Shown here in pieces: positions 1-11,148 of a stretch of DNA of 64,000 nt. Position 1 is the first letter of the stretch, and every line of letters starts with the position of its first letter. The notes under the pieces are model-generated. The model did no database searches. It was given only the letters and a program-made list of their open reading frames with translations, and was not told the DNA's origin. The DNA lies in contig CM071589.1 of NCBI GenBank assembly GCA_036429605.1, positions 6,696,001-6,760,000 on the forward strand, read 5' to 3'. This DNA is from Cladobotryum mycophilum (Eukaryota > Ascomycota > Sordariomycetes > Hypocreales > Hypocreaceae). A program made the translations under genes and the position numbers.

Positions 1-1005
1 TCGGATACCTACAATTGCTACAGAGAATTGCATCCCAACTACTTGTATACCTACATGGAACGATGCGTACATATAGCGGTCGATCAAACCAAGCGACCTG
101 TATTTACCGTTTTTGCCTACGCGCTCCATGCCGAAATTGGCATTGACCCTCTTTGCGCTGACTGGTCCTACATCACATAAGCACACAAATACTTACGTAT
201 ATCGGCTGAGGCCGAGAGGCGTCTGAGTGGTAGGCTACAAATCATCGACGTCAGGAGGCCCCCAGTTTAGGCTGGAGCAACTTTTTTGATCCACCGCTAT
301 TATGTCGCATGCCCGCCGCTCCGCATCTTGGTGAGTTGCAAGCAAACCAAGTCGAGGTGCGTTGAGTGACGACGGGAGGCCCCGTCTCGAGTGCTATGAG
401 AGCGGAGTGACTTAACGATGTGACGTGGTTGGATCGCTTACCGGAGGCTTGCTGGAAGAGACGGTCTCGGATGCGGGGGAGGCTTTAGCCTTACCCTTCC
501 GGGCCGCCATCACTCGCGCGTCGGATCGTCCTTGGACTATACCTTATCTGCCTGATGCGGGCTTGGACTTGTGCCCTCTATTGAGTGTTCTGACCGTTAC
601 CTACATGTGTATAGTATGGAGCTCATGAGAGACGTGCCCAAGGAGGAGCTGCCGTTGTTGGACTGTTGGACTGCATTACCGGGCGGTAGCTGCGGGAATG
701 GCGGGTGCTTACAGACCTGATGTCTCAGAGAGTTGCTGTCGTGGCTCGCTCCTGGTGGTCTGCCCAGCAATGATTGACATTGCGGTCGAATTCTGGGGAC
801 GCACATGCATCCAAATGAGTACGGATTAATATTTATCACTATGGCTCCATAATGCAGCAAAGACGCAAGCGAATTTCTTTCTCATTCGACAAACGCACGC
901 AGAGCAATGAGAGGGATGCAAGTGGGGCTGGACCCCCTGGTAAGTTTAGTTCGGCTGGCACATTCATGTCCATTTACAACACAATCAATGGGGATCAATA
1001 TGTAG

Positions 1006-1042
1006 GAACGAACGAACGAACGAACAAACGAACAAACGAACG
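1006..1042. repeat. Tetranucleotide repeat (AACG)n with AAAC variants
   Basis: A run of AACG units interrupted by two AAAC variants lies in non-coding DNA. It is an ordinary microsatellite by appearance. Confidence 0.9.
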
Positions 1043-2265
1043 CTGGCTGCCTGGCACGGAGTATCCCCCCCCCCAAGAACTTTTGCAAGTGGCAAGATTA
1101 GCCGTGCCTTGGACAAGCAAGGCAGGCAGGCAGGCATACATTGATGGAGAGCGCATCCAAGTAACCCTACTTTGAACAGTCGATCGATCAGACAAGACAA
1201 TGTGACCCTAAGCCCCCCTAATAATGCCGGCTCTCGCCAGTACCTCGGAAAAGGACGACATGAGATTTCCAAGTTTTACGCTTCCCCTTTTTGTTGCTGA
1301 GACTGTTTCTCGGTGACAAATTGCCCGATTCGCCTCCTGTTGATCGATCCCATAAAAGTTCCAGACATCGCAAGGCATGATTGCATGAATTTTGAGGCAT
1401 TGTGCGTACTTTGTGCGCGAGACTACTCCATACGTGCAGGGCAACATCCAACACTGCATATTCGCAACAGCCAAGGGCTCTACTACGCCCGTCCGTGCGC
1501 AGGGTATGGCTGGAGGGAGATGAAATGAAAACTTCTTGCCTGCAGGAAATGGAACGACGGAGCCAAGCTTGGAATACAACAATGTGATCAATGCTCTTAT
1601 TATGGACATGGCACAAATCCGAGAGGTTGCACACCACGTACATAACGCTAAATCCTGTTTGCTGCAAAGCATTCATGGATATTTCTTTTGTTTATTTTCT
1701 TCTTATTATTATTTTTCAGGGGACCTCGCGCGATCCGTACCGAGAAAGGGTTTGCCCCATGGGGAAAGCAAAGGTTCATCGAACATGAATTGTTTCAGCA
1801 CGAGTCAGAAAATTTATCCAGTGCGCATCTACGATGTTCAAATTCGCTAATCTCTTCATGGACTGGGCACATTCTCTTATCATGTCTGCGTATGCAGCCC
1901 CATCGGTTTTTAGGGGAATGAGAGCGACAGTTTTCGGGGTCGCATTACTGCTAAGGCGCTTCCCTTTTTCCCGTGTGTCTAAGACGAATCATCCGCTCTT
2001 TGGACCTGGAACTGGACCTACCTCTCTGCCGCCCTTGCTTGCCTGCTTTATTTTCGTTTGCTCTTCCATGTACCTGCCCCTTTTCAGATTACTGGATTGA
2101 GGGTGATGCATGAGCTGCGGGTGAAGAAAGAAAAGGCGGGCCAGGGCAGGTCAAGCCAGGGGGAGAGAGAGAAAAATTATGATATGATAATAAACACCGC
2201 TATTGATAATGCAGTTTGTCTTGCCATTGGAAAGATGATCATGCAGGTGGTTTCATGGATTTGTG

Positions 2266-2323
2266 AGGAGAAGAAGAAGAAGAAGAAGCGGTGGCCTTGC
2301 TGCTGCTGCTGCTGCTGCTGCTG
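2266..2323. repeat. Two adjacent trinucleotide tracts, (GAA)n then (TGC)n
   Basis: A purine (GAA)n tract ending near 2288 is followed after about nine bases by a (TGC)n tract of eight units from 2298. The second tract reads as CAG repeats on the opposite strand. A short open frame crosses both as Lys and then Cys runs, which I regard as chance. Confidence 0.9.
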
Positions 2324-3558
2324 TATGTGATTGTGCGACCTTATCGTACCGCTGCAGGTATAGTAGAGCAGCTATTATTATTGTTATTTCAAACTATTCC
2401 GTTCTACACACAGCGTCCTACCCGAGCTAACCCACAAGGCCGGGCATTCTCAGAGAGACGATACGAAGTACCTACATGATCACGATGTACTTGGATCACA
2501 CAGATACCAAGGGAATGGAAATTTGGCATGTACAGCCGAGTCTAGTTCAACAAGGGCGTGCAACATGCAGAACAGTAAAACGGCCGTGTTGGATGACGAA
2601 TGAGGATGAGCTGATTGATAGCAGGGTTGATTAGCACCAAAATATGCACGTCGTGATGGAGCAGCCAACTGCCACGACAGCAAACTCGAGGAGGAGGAGA
2701 AGGAGGAAGAGGAGGCGGAGAGAGGAGCATCGCGTGGGATGCCCTGCCTACTTTGGGTATGTGGTAGACCTAACGGCTAATAATACGAATAGCTAGTCTA
2801 AGAGCCCTTGCAAAATGTACGTACGGAGCATCGTGGGATCTGCTTTTCGGGCTGTGTGTGTGAGAGGAAGGGGGGGAGGGGATGAATGATGATGATGTAT
2901 ATGGATGATGAGTGGATGAGGGGGGATGTTCCTTGATAGGGAACTGTTCTATTATTTTTCACTTGGATTTACTTGTTGGACTTTTTTTCGTCTTCTTTTT
3001 TTCTGATCCACCTTTGCAAATACATAGATGCACCATGTTCTTCTCCCCCGGTCAAGTCCCTGTAGATCATTCCATTAATTAAATTATGTTTTTTTTTCCA
3101 TGGATGATTCTATTGATTTCTATTAATTTACCGCAACTGTACGATGTCGTCGTCGAAACGTCGTGCCCCCCAAATCCCCCCCCCCCAATCCTTTTCCCCC
3201 TCCCCTCTCCTCCACTCTCGACCCTTGACCCGTCGGCCATCGACTCACCCTGAAAAAAGGTCCTGCTTCATATGTGGGTGATGTATAAGTGCATGGCTCG
3301 AATCCGAGTCGAGTAGGTATGACCCTCACGCATCTTCTGGTTGGGTAAGAAAAGGGGAAGGGAGGGGGGGGGGGACAAACAGCTCACATCCTATTCAATC
3401 CATTCAAACTCATTCATCCATCTTACTCGCCAGCTTTTTTTTTCTTTCCTTTTCTTCTGCTTCTCCGGCCCCGTCGTTTTATTTTTCTTTTCATGTCTCT
3501 CTCCTCTCTCCTCCCCTTTCACACCTCACTGCACGCCACTCCCCGACAGGTGGGTTAA

Positions 3559-3596
3559 GTAAAAATAAATAAATAAAAAATAAAATAAATAAAAAA
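3559..3596. repeat. A/T simple repeat (AAAT/AAATA units)
   Basis: Irregular AAAT and AAATA units form an almost pure A/T block in non-coding DNA. Confidence 0.85.
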
Positions 3597-4528
3597 GTAC
3601 ATGTAACTATTCATGCATGGAGGGATGGTCACTTTAACCCAGACAGACAGGACGCATACTACATACGTCCAACCACACACGCACACACGCACACACATAC
3701 ATATTCTCCCTCCTGTGCCTCTCTCCATGCAGACATACAACCACACAAACACACGACTAGACCCCCCTCCGCACGCCACTGCCGCATCGTGTCACCACTG
3801 AGAGCCAGGACTGCCCACCCATACCTTTTTCCCCCCTTCCCCCTTCCCCGGGGGGTGGGGGAGGGGAGGAGAGGGAGAGGAGGAGGAGAGGAAAAGCAGA
3901 TCAACCTCTTTCGGGCACTGGGGTTTCGCGGGGAAAGACGGTGGTGCGGCCGCGGCGGCTGAAGAGGCTTTTTTTTTTTGGGCTGTCACGGTAGCATATA
4001 GTAATGGATTTCTTTTTTCTCTTTTTTCCCTCCAATGTAATTATTTCATTTTATTTATTTATTATTTATTTTTACATCATTTTTTTCCTTGGCTTCTAGA
4101 ACTTTCCTGTCTTTGGTGAAGATTTGTGGCTTGGACGGATGGACGGGGGAGAGGAGGGGGAGTGAGAGTGGAAGTAAATGTCCACCCACTTGTTTTCATT
4201 GTACAAGGGGGAGGGAGGATTTTCATTAATATTTAATATGGAGTTGCCGAGAGGTACCAGGGGGGAAGACTGAAATAGGGGATGGAGGAATTGTGTGCGC
4301 TCTCCAAACATCGCCCGTCCTGGATGCGCGCATCTGGGGTTGGTTACACAGAGAAAAGAGGGAGAAGGAGGGAGAGAATCGTTGTGCCCCTCGTGGTATT
4401 GGTTTTTTTATTTTATTTTATTTTGCCTTGTTCCAGGGTTGCCATATCGAAACAGGGCCTGTTAGGTGCCTGACAAGAGACAGATTGAGTGACCGAAGAT
4501 CGATCCCCCCTTCCCTCAAGGGCTTATT

Positions 4529-4547
4529 CCTCTCTCTCTCTCTCTCT
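4529..4547. repeat. (TC)n dinucleotide tract
   Basis: About nine TC units run into a poly-T stretch and then TAGG, so the tract also looks like a polypyrimidine stretch before a splice acceptor. No matching coding exon is visible downstream. Confidence 0.8.
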
Positions 4548-5386
4548 TTTTAGGAGTGGATTCTTGAGTGATTTTCCTTCTCCCCCTTTTTCCCCGTCTA
4601 GGGTATCTGGTTGGAAAGGATGCAGATCAGATGAGAGAGATAGAGAGAGAGAGCGAAAAAAAGGAGACTTTTTTCTTGCCCAGCATCATGAGAGGAGACA
4701 CGTTGCTTTCCATCACCGGTCCATTTGACTCGTGTAAAGATCCCCTTCACCATCTACTCAGTTTACTCCGTTACCCCAGACGCACACAAAGAAAATCTGC
4801 CCATCTTTTTCCCTTTTCCAGCTAGGTCAATAATGCGAGCCGGAAAAAAAGTGAGGAGAAAGAAAGAAAGAAGAGAAAGAAGAAAGCCCCCCCCCAATCC
4901 CTCCCCCTGGTCAGCGGCAGCGCTGCTCTCTCTCTCCTAGTCAAGTGTCTTTCCACATCAGGCAATTTTTTGCTATTTCCAGTTCCCTTTGGCTGAGGAG
5001 GCGGAACTACTGACGCAGGTCAGAAGAACAAACTCTCCCTCCCTCTAGATTTGGCGCAAGTTGCATCGCGAATCATATTTTTTCTCTCTCTTCCTCTCAT
5101 TCGTGCATTCCGCCTTCTTTAGTTTTTGCCCGTTCATCAAATGTTTCTTCTCCGTATGGTCAGCCCAACGCCCAGCGGGGAGACACCACCACCACCACAC
5201 CGGCAAGAGAGGAACACCAAACAGAGAAGGAGAAAATAAAATAAAAATAAGAGACCAAGACCATAAGTCTCAAAAGCTGCACGCGGGCGTCACTCAGCAG
5301 CACCTAAAAAGCCATCGAAGCGTCATTATGATGCGACGGGATGCATGCCCATCTCGTCGTCGTCGTTGTCCCCTCTCTCTGACGCC

Positions 5387-5407
5387 CAGACAGACAGACA
5401 GACAGAC
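5387..5407. repeat. (CAGA)n tetranucleotide repeat
   Basis: About five CAGA units lie in non-coding DNA. Confidence 0.85.
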
Positions 5408-6530
5408 TTCTTAGTTTGGAAGAGAAGGAGGGGGAGGGGTGTTGTGGTGTTGGAGTTTAGACAGCCTCGCTCTGCTGTCCTATTTCTGTTCGGTGGCTGG
5501 CTGACTGACTGACTGGTTTTGATTGCGTGCATGGGAATCAATCACCACCAACGTCTCCGACGCGAGTCACATCTCCCCTCTGCATACGGAATACATGGGC
5601 AATCCTCTTGTCTCTCCAAATGGGATTCGCCAAGTATCAAGGTACCACCAAAGAGAGGCCGAAGTCGCGACACCCCCTGGGCTGTTGTTGAATGAACAGA
5701 GAGAGCAAGCAACAGCAGCAACGTCTCCGAATGGCGCCATATCAGTTCCATCACGCGACCTTACCCCAAAACTTGAGTCGCACTGCACCGCATCGCAACT
5801 CGCTCGCCTACCTGGTTACATACAACACCCCAAATGTAAACCCCCAAAAAACACTGGGGAACATGTCCTGTCGGGCTTTCGCTGACAGACTTGCTGTATG
5901 TGTGGTATGTGGTGTGTGTGCGTGTGTGTGTATCTTTGTATCCCCCCTGCTTGTTTCTGCTGCTGCCGAGGAGAGCGCCTGATTTTTTCCTCCAGCCGCA
6001 GCGAGCGACCCTGTCAAGTTTTTTTGTGTGTGGTGGTCTGGTTTCTGGTCCTGGTCTGGGGGCGGAGGTAACCCTCGCCTGCTTCCCCACGTCAAATCTC
6101 GCTGGGCTCCATGTGGCTGGATTGCCCTGTGCAACGAGACAGGCGCCCCCCCCCCCAAAAAAAAATGATACGATATTTGTTGCAATGTCGGAGGAAGCTC
6201 CGGTGTCTCTCTCTCTGTCAGAGATTGGTCATTCAATCAAAGTCTTGGGTGGGGGCCCCTGGACGAGTCGGTTGGGTCTCGGTCGCAATCCATACTCCCT
6301 TTCCCGTTGCTGCTGCTGCCACCATGACTGCATCCCGCTTCTTCCCTCACCAAAGTACTCGAGTGCGCAAGCATTTTTGCATTTACCGATGAGACTCGAC
6401 CCCGTGTGCGGTGTACAAATCTCCAAGCCCATCCCCTCGTGCAGCTATCCCAACCTGGCACGGGTTAGTTACACACTCTTTGTACCTACCATACCATACA
6501 AAATGGATACGTACCATCTCCTCAGCCTTA

Positions 6531-9500
6531 CCCTAGGTGTCCATGCTGCCGGGACGGAACGCCATTGACAAGGGCTTCGGTGAGGGCGGATGTGCCTCTA
6601 GGTCACCGTCTCAGGAGGTTGGCAATATTTTGTTGTATGTATGTACAGAGTATGTATGTCTGTATGCCCCCTCCCTCCCCCCAGTCATCGCACACATAGC
6701 ACCTACAGGCTGCTACTAATAATGGCGTGCCTATAACGCGCCAGATACCCTTTTCAGTTATGGCCGCATAGTCGTGTACAACGCAGCGCGGCGCAGCGCA
6801 GCATGTGCATGTCGTTCCACGGCTGCATTGCGTAGCTTGGGGTCAAGCAAGCATCATATTGTTGATGAATACACGTACATGGTGATGGCGCAGACATTCA
6901 TATGCCTTCTTGTTGGTTGGGGTGAGGTGAGCGACCAGGAACTAGTCCAGCCGGGCGGTACGAACCATTCGGGCTTTTGACAAATCAGTCGATTGATCTT
7001 CGTACTACAAACGAACCCCCCTCCAAGGCATAACGGTCATTCCCATCTTTGGTCAAACCACGGGGCGGCCCTTCTGCCTAGAACCAACTTGGAACAAAAA
7101 AAACCCCTTTCTGACCTTCTGCCACCAGTGTTGATTTGCAACGAGCGACTCATCACATCTCTCCAATCAAGGCTGCGCTCTCCTTGCAGAAGGATGCCTT
7201 TTTCTTCCTCTCTCTTGGAGCTACTGCAAACGCCTCCACGCATGCGTCATGTATGAGCCAAAATCCTAAGCCTGATGGGCAAAAAAGATGTCAAGGCTAG
7301 CCGTGGTCTCATGGATGACCCCTAGCCTTGTACTGTACCACGGCGAACCGCCTGTCGAAACGCGTATCACGATGGAACTCTCCCAGTCAGATGAGCGCGC
7401 CAAGTCGGGCAAGGATATCGTTAGCGCGGGCGCCGTGAGGGTTCAACAACTTGTACATTCATCCAAAAGGCCAGCATCGTGTTGGTGCAGCTGCCTTACA
7501 AGGCCTATCTCTCTCCCATCACTGATACATCTTGCGCAAGTACTTGAAAGTGACATGTTAGGTTCCTTTCATGGGTCGGAGAGAAGCGGAGGGTGTGTCT
7601 CCCAGCCTGGCGGGTCGAAATGCACGAAACTGCATTATTTTGTCTTGCCCTTTCTTTTTTGTTTTTCTTGTGCCCTGGCTTCCAACTATTGATTGTTCCT
7701 TGCTCATCCGAAGAAAAAGACGTGCCGCATCTCCTTCACCGAGTTGGTCCTGTCAGTTTTCCGTTTTCCGCCTCGCATAATGCCGCCAGCCTTGACGCAG
7801 ATGGGAAAAAAAGAAAAAGAAAAGAAAAGAGAGACACGCCGCGGTGAAGGTGAAACCGGGCAAAATTCATCGGTTGCGATCTCGGTGAAGATGCAGACAC
7901 ATGCTGGATCACACGATAGAGCCGCAAGGCGACGGCGAGACGACGATCGTCCTTCTGCACCCCCTTACACACTTTTTTCCTTCTCCATCCTCCCCCCCCC
8001 AATCAGCACATTTGATTGCGCCGGAGTAAGAGCTGAGTTGTCAGCTATTCTAGTCTGAAAGGATGAGGCGTATGGAGCAAAAAGTTGTGATTAGCATGTA
8101 CATCGCAGATTTTAATTGACCTCTTCGCTGACTGCATGCATGCATCAGTTCTCGTGCTCATGCAGACGAGAGCTGACGGTGCGGATGATGCTGTAGCCTG
8201 CGCCTCTCATTCGCACGCAAATAGGTAATTTATATAGGCAGGCAGTATGAGTTTGCGACCGCATCGTCCCATCGGATAGGCGATGCAACACAACCACACA
8301 TGGAACGAATCCCATCGACCGCGCAAGTAGTCATGGAGGGCCACGGAGAGGAGGGGAAGCAATGCCCACAAGCTTACAGTTTGGAGGCCAAGATTTTTGC
8401 CCGTTTGTATGCGAGGATCTTGTTTGGACAATCTGCTTCCAAGTCACGCCATATGCTTCTGGTTAGACAACAGGTGCGTGTGAGCTGTCGCATACAGCGA
8501 CTCTCAGGTGATATCGGTCTGGGTGAATCACATCAGAGCCAGGTTTAAGGCCATGTCCCAGATCACTTCAACCCATCGCGATTCGTTGATCCTGTTGTCT
8601 CGAGGAAATTTCCATGCAATATCCGTACTCCGTACAAGGGGGCAATTAACAATGCCGTGGCCTCCATATTGCCACCGACATGGTAGTTTTCTGTGTCTCT
8701 CTCGTATTTGCCCATCATGTAGTATGTGTGTTGGTTGCTTTGCTTTTTTTAACCCAAAAAAAGGAGCATAAAATCGAACCGAGCCCGTTGTCTCAAACAT
8801 TAGCCTGCCTGCCACGTCAATCTGACAAAAATAAGTAGTAATAAAAAAATAGTTTCCGTCCCGTCGGATTCTTTTTTGAGGAAATGCGGCCCGCTTAGCC
8901 CGCGCCTCTGTGCCATATTGACGGGAATTGGGGGCGATTTCTATTCCTCCTCCCCCCGGCTGTCGTCCATGTCACACAAAGGGCTTTATCTCTACCTCAA
9001 ACTCGGGATTCAGGGCTGAACGGATCACGCCCCCAGAATGCCGGTTCGATCCCACGATTGCGTGATCAAGGGTGGTAGCAATCTGATTATAGGTAGGTAT
9101 GTCTTATTTGCCAAGGCGGCCTCTCGTGATGGCAAAGGAAAATGCAGGGAACCCCCGAGTTTGTTGTCTGTCCTCTCGGCCGTCTCGGCAAGTTTGGTGG
9201 TGCTACCAAGGCCAAGATTTTCCAGGATGAGAGTGAGGAACTGACAGATAGTCATCTTACTCTGACCACCATTGCACCAACAGCCTGGTTACCTTCCTCA
9301 TCTGCGTTGTACGTCCTTCGCCCTACCCTTTCCTTCCCTTACCGCCGCAAGGGTGTATGGGATATGAGATGCATATCGACAACAGAGACAGAGCGAGTTG
9401 GAGGGATGGGGGCGTGTGCTTTTTGTCATTCCCCAGGAGATAAGCATCGCCGATGTGCATGTGCTACACCAATCGCACGGGGCTGACAAGGGAGGGATGC

Positions 9501-11148
9501 GAATCCCTGGGGTTTTGGAATGGGGGAGGGTGAGAAATGGGAAAATCTGGGGAAAAAACCATGTCCACCATGTGTTTCGATTTCCCTGCGTGTGGAGAAA
9601 GGGCACGCCCCCAAGGCTGAAAGTGCGTCCGAGCCATCCGTAATCGCAGGCTGAAAGGGGGAAAAGAAGGGGAATGGCATATGCGTTACAGGAAAAAGCC
9701 CCCGAAATATTCCTGGGGTATGGGTAGTTTCATGTAATCATTCATCCGGGGTCCTTGGACGAGAGACACAGCGGCCGCAAGCGAACGGAACAGAAAACAA
9801 AATGAGATTCGGCAAATCAGTAAGTAAGGGTCCTTGTGATTTTCCTTTTTCACCCCCTTCCCTGGCCCATTTCGTCCCAAGTTACCGGACACTCATTATT
9901 TGCAACCCAGAAAGACAGAAAGAGTGATCTGAGACCATTGCAAGGCCCTAGGATTGGTTCTTTCGTAAAGAGAAAAGAAAAGAATCCCCTCTCAGCTGGG
10001 GAACTTGGGCCAGTCCGTATATCGGGGTCATGACTCGTACTCTATCCATCGGATTGGGAAATGCCGATGCGGTTGCGGTGCCTGACATGTGCATTTCTTT
10101 GCGGGAAAAGGCATGGTAGCATTGGGATTTTGCTGTACAGTGATGTATTTGACCCAGAATTCTGGTTATCAGCAAGTTCCGCACGCTGTGGAGCATTGGG
10201 CCTCCTAATTTCCGTTTGATACTCTTACGGCATCACCGAGGAGAGAAGACTCCATAGCGCTCCGTATGATCTTCGATTACGAATCATGTCGTCTTTTGAA
10301 CCCCATATGTTTAGACGTTGAGACATGGTTCTCGGCGAAGTTACCTATATTGTATAGCCAAGCCTAGCCTGCATTCTCTGAATATGCCTCGTAGTAAACC
10401 AGCATGTCATAGATATTACTACCGGCGGTCCGCCATCAATCATCTTCCAGGTGGATATTGTTGTACGAGTTCCCGTTGCCTAACTCCATGCCGTCATTAT
10501 TAAATTGGGGGTATTATACGTGGCGAGTCGTTATTCTTGTTTCGAATAGATTGGGCTGAGAGGGTGAGAGTGGATCGCAGATGGGCGGGATGTCCCTTTG
10601 GTATATGTAGTAATTGGTGGAGCACGGGGAATATTGTCGGAAACAGGGCAGATTTAGGCTATTAGGTTGAGAGATATGCGAGCAGACTTGGCGAAACAGA
10701 TGGCACCGTAACATTAGAGTGGTGTTCAATGTAAAGTAAGGCGTCAATGACACATGCGGTACGACCGGAGTGGTCATCTGGGTCAAACGCCACCGATCGA
10801 TTGCAATATGCCGGTTAAAGACGGTTCTGATCGAGTAGTTTGAATATGCGGAGAGAATGGTGCTACCCAGCTGAGGTTCTGGCGAGTTCTCTGTGTGTAG
10901 GTATTATATCGAGGCTCGGGCACAGGACCTCCTTCCATAATCGCTGGTTTTCTGATACAGAGAGGGACGATGGATGATAGAATCCTGTTGCTTTTTTGGT
11001 TATCACAATCAGATATCTCGTTCTGAGAAGAGTTCAAACTACCCCAAGGGCAAAATAGAAAAAAGCATTGTCTATGCATTAATGCCACTTCTCTAACATT
11101 CAGAAAACTTGTCTCACTGCCATCGTGTCAGATATGCCCAGTCATAAA
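6531..11148. other. No supported gene; intergenic downstream of ZW10
   Basis: Open frames here are under about 135 codons, overlap on both strands and show no recognisable family. I see no tRNA: a GGTTCGATCCC box near 9044 lacks the paired arms. The last few hundred bases are the 3' flank of the minus-strand ZW10 gene. Confidence 0.55.

Larger units (their letters stand above)
1..2899. other. No supported gene; left edge, intergenic
   Basis: I see no convincing coding region here. The open frames are short, overlap on both strands, mostly lack an ATG in good context, and encode low-complexity peptides. Two simple-repeat blocks are listed separately. A gene beyond the left edge could have its promoter or leader here, but nothing in the sequence shows that directly. 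Confidence 0.6.
2900..6530. other. No supported gene; pyrimidine-rich non-coding region
   Basis: The plus strand has repeated T- and C-rich runs, including a (TC)n block, poly-T tracts, AAATA-type A/T blocks near 3560 and 4050, and poly-C or poly-G runs. C/T-rich plus-strand sequence is typical of promoters and 5' leaders of highly expressed or regulatory genes in filamentous fungi. No long frame follows on that strand, so a non-coding transcript or long leader is only a possibility. Confidence 0.5.

Noticed and set aside
5523..6568. Overlapping frames of 120-225 codons near 5.5-6.6 kb
   Set aside because: Composition follows simple GT/CT repeats, starts are mostly not ATG, and frames exist on both strands.
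9035..9070. GGTTCGATCCC, resembling a tRNA B box
   Set aside because: The flanking bases do not pair into a T arm and no acceptor or anticodon arm can be built upstream.
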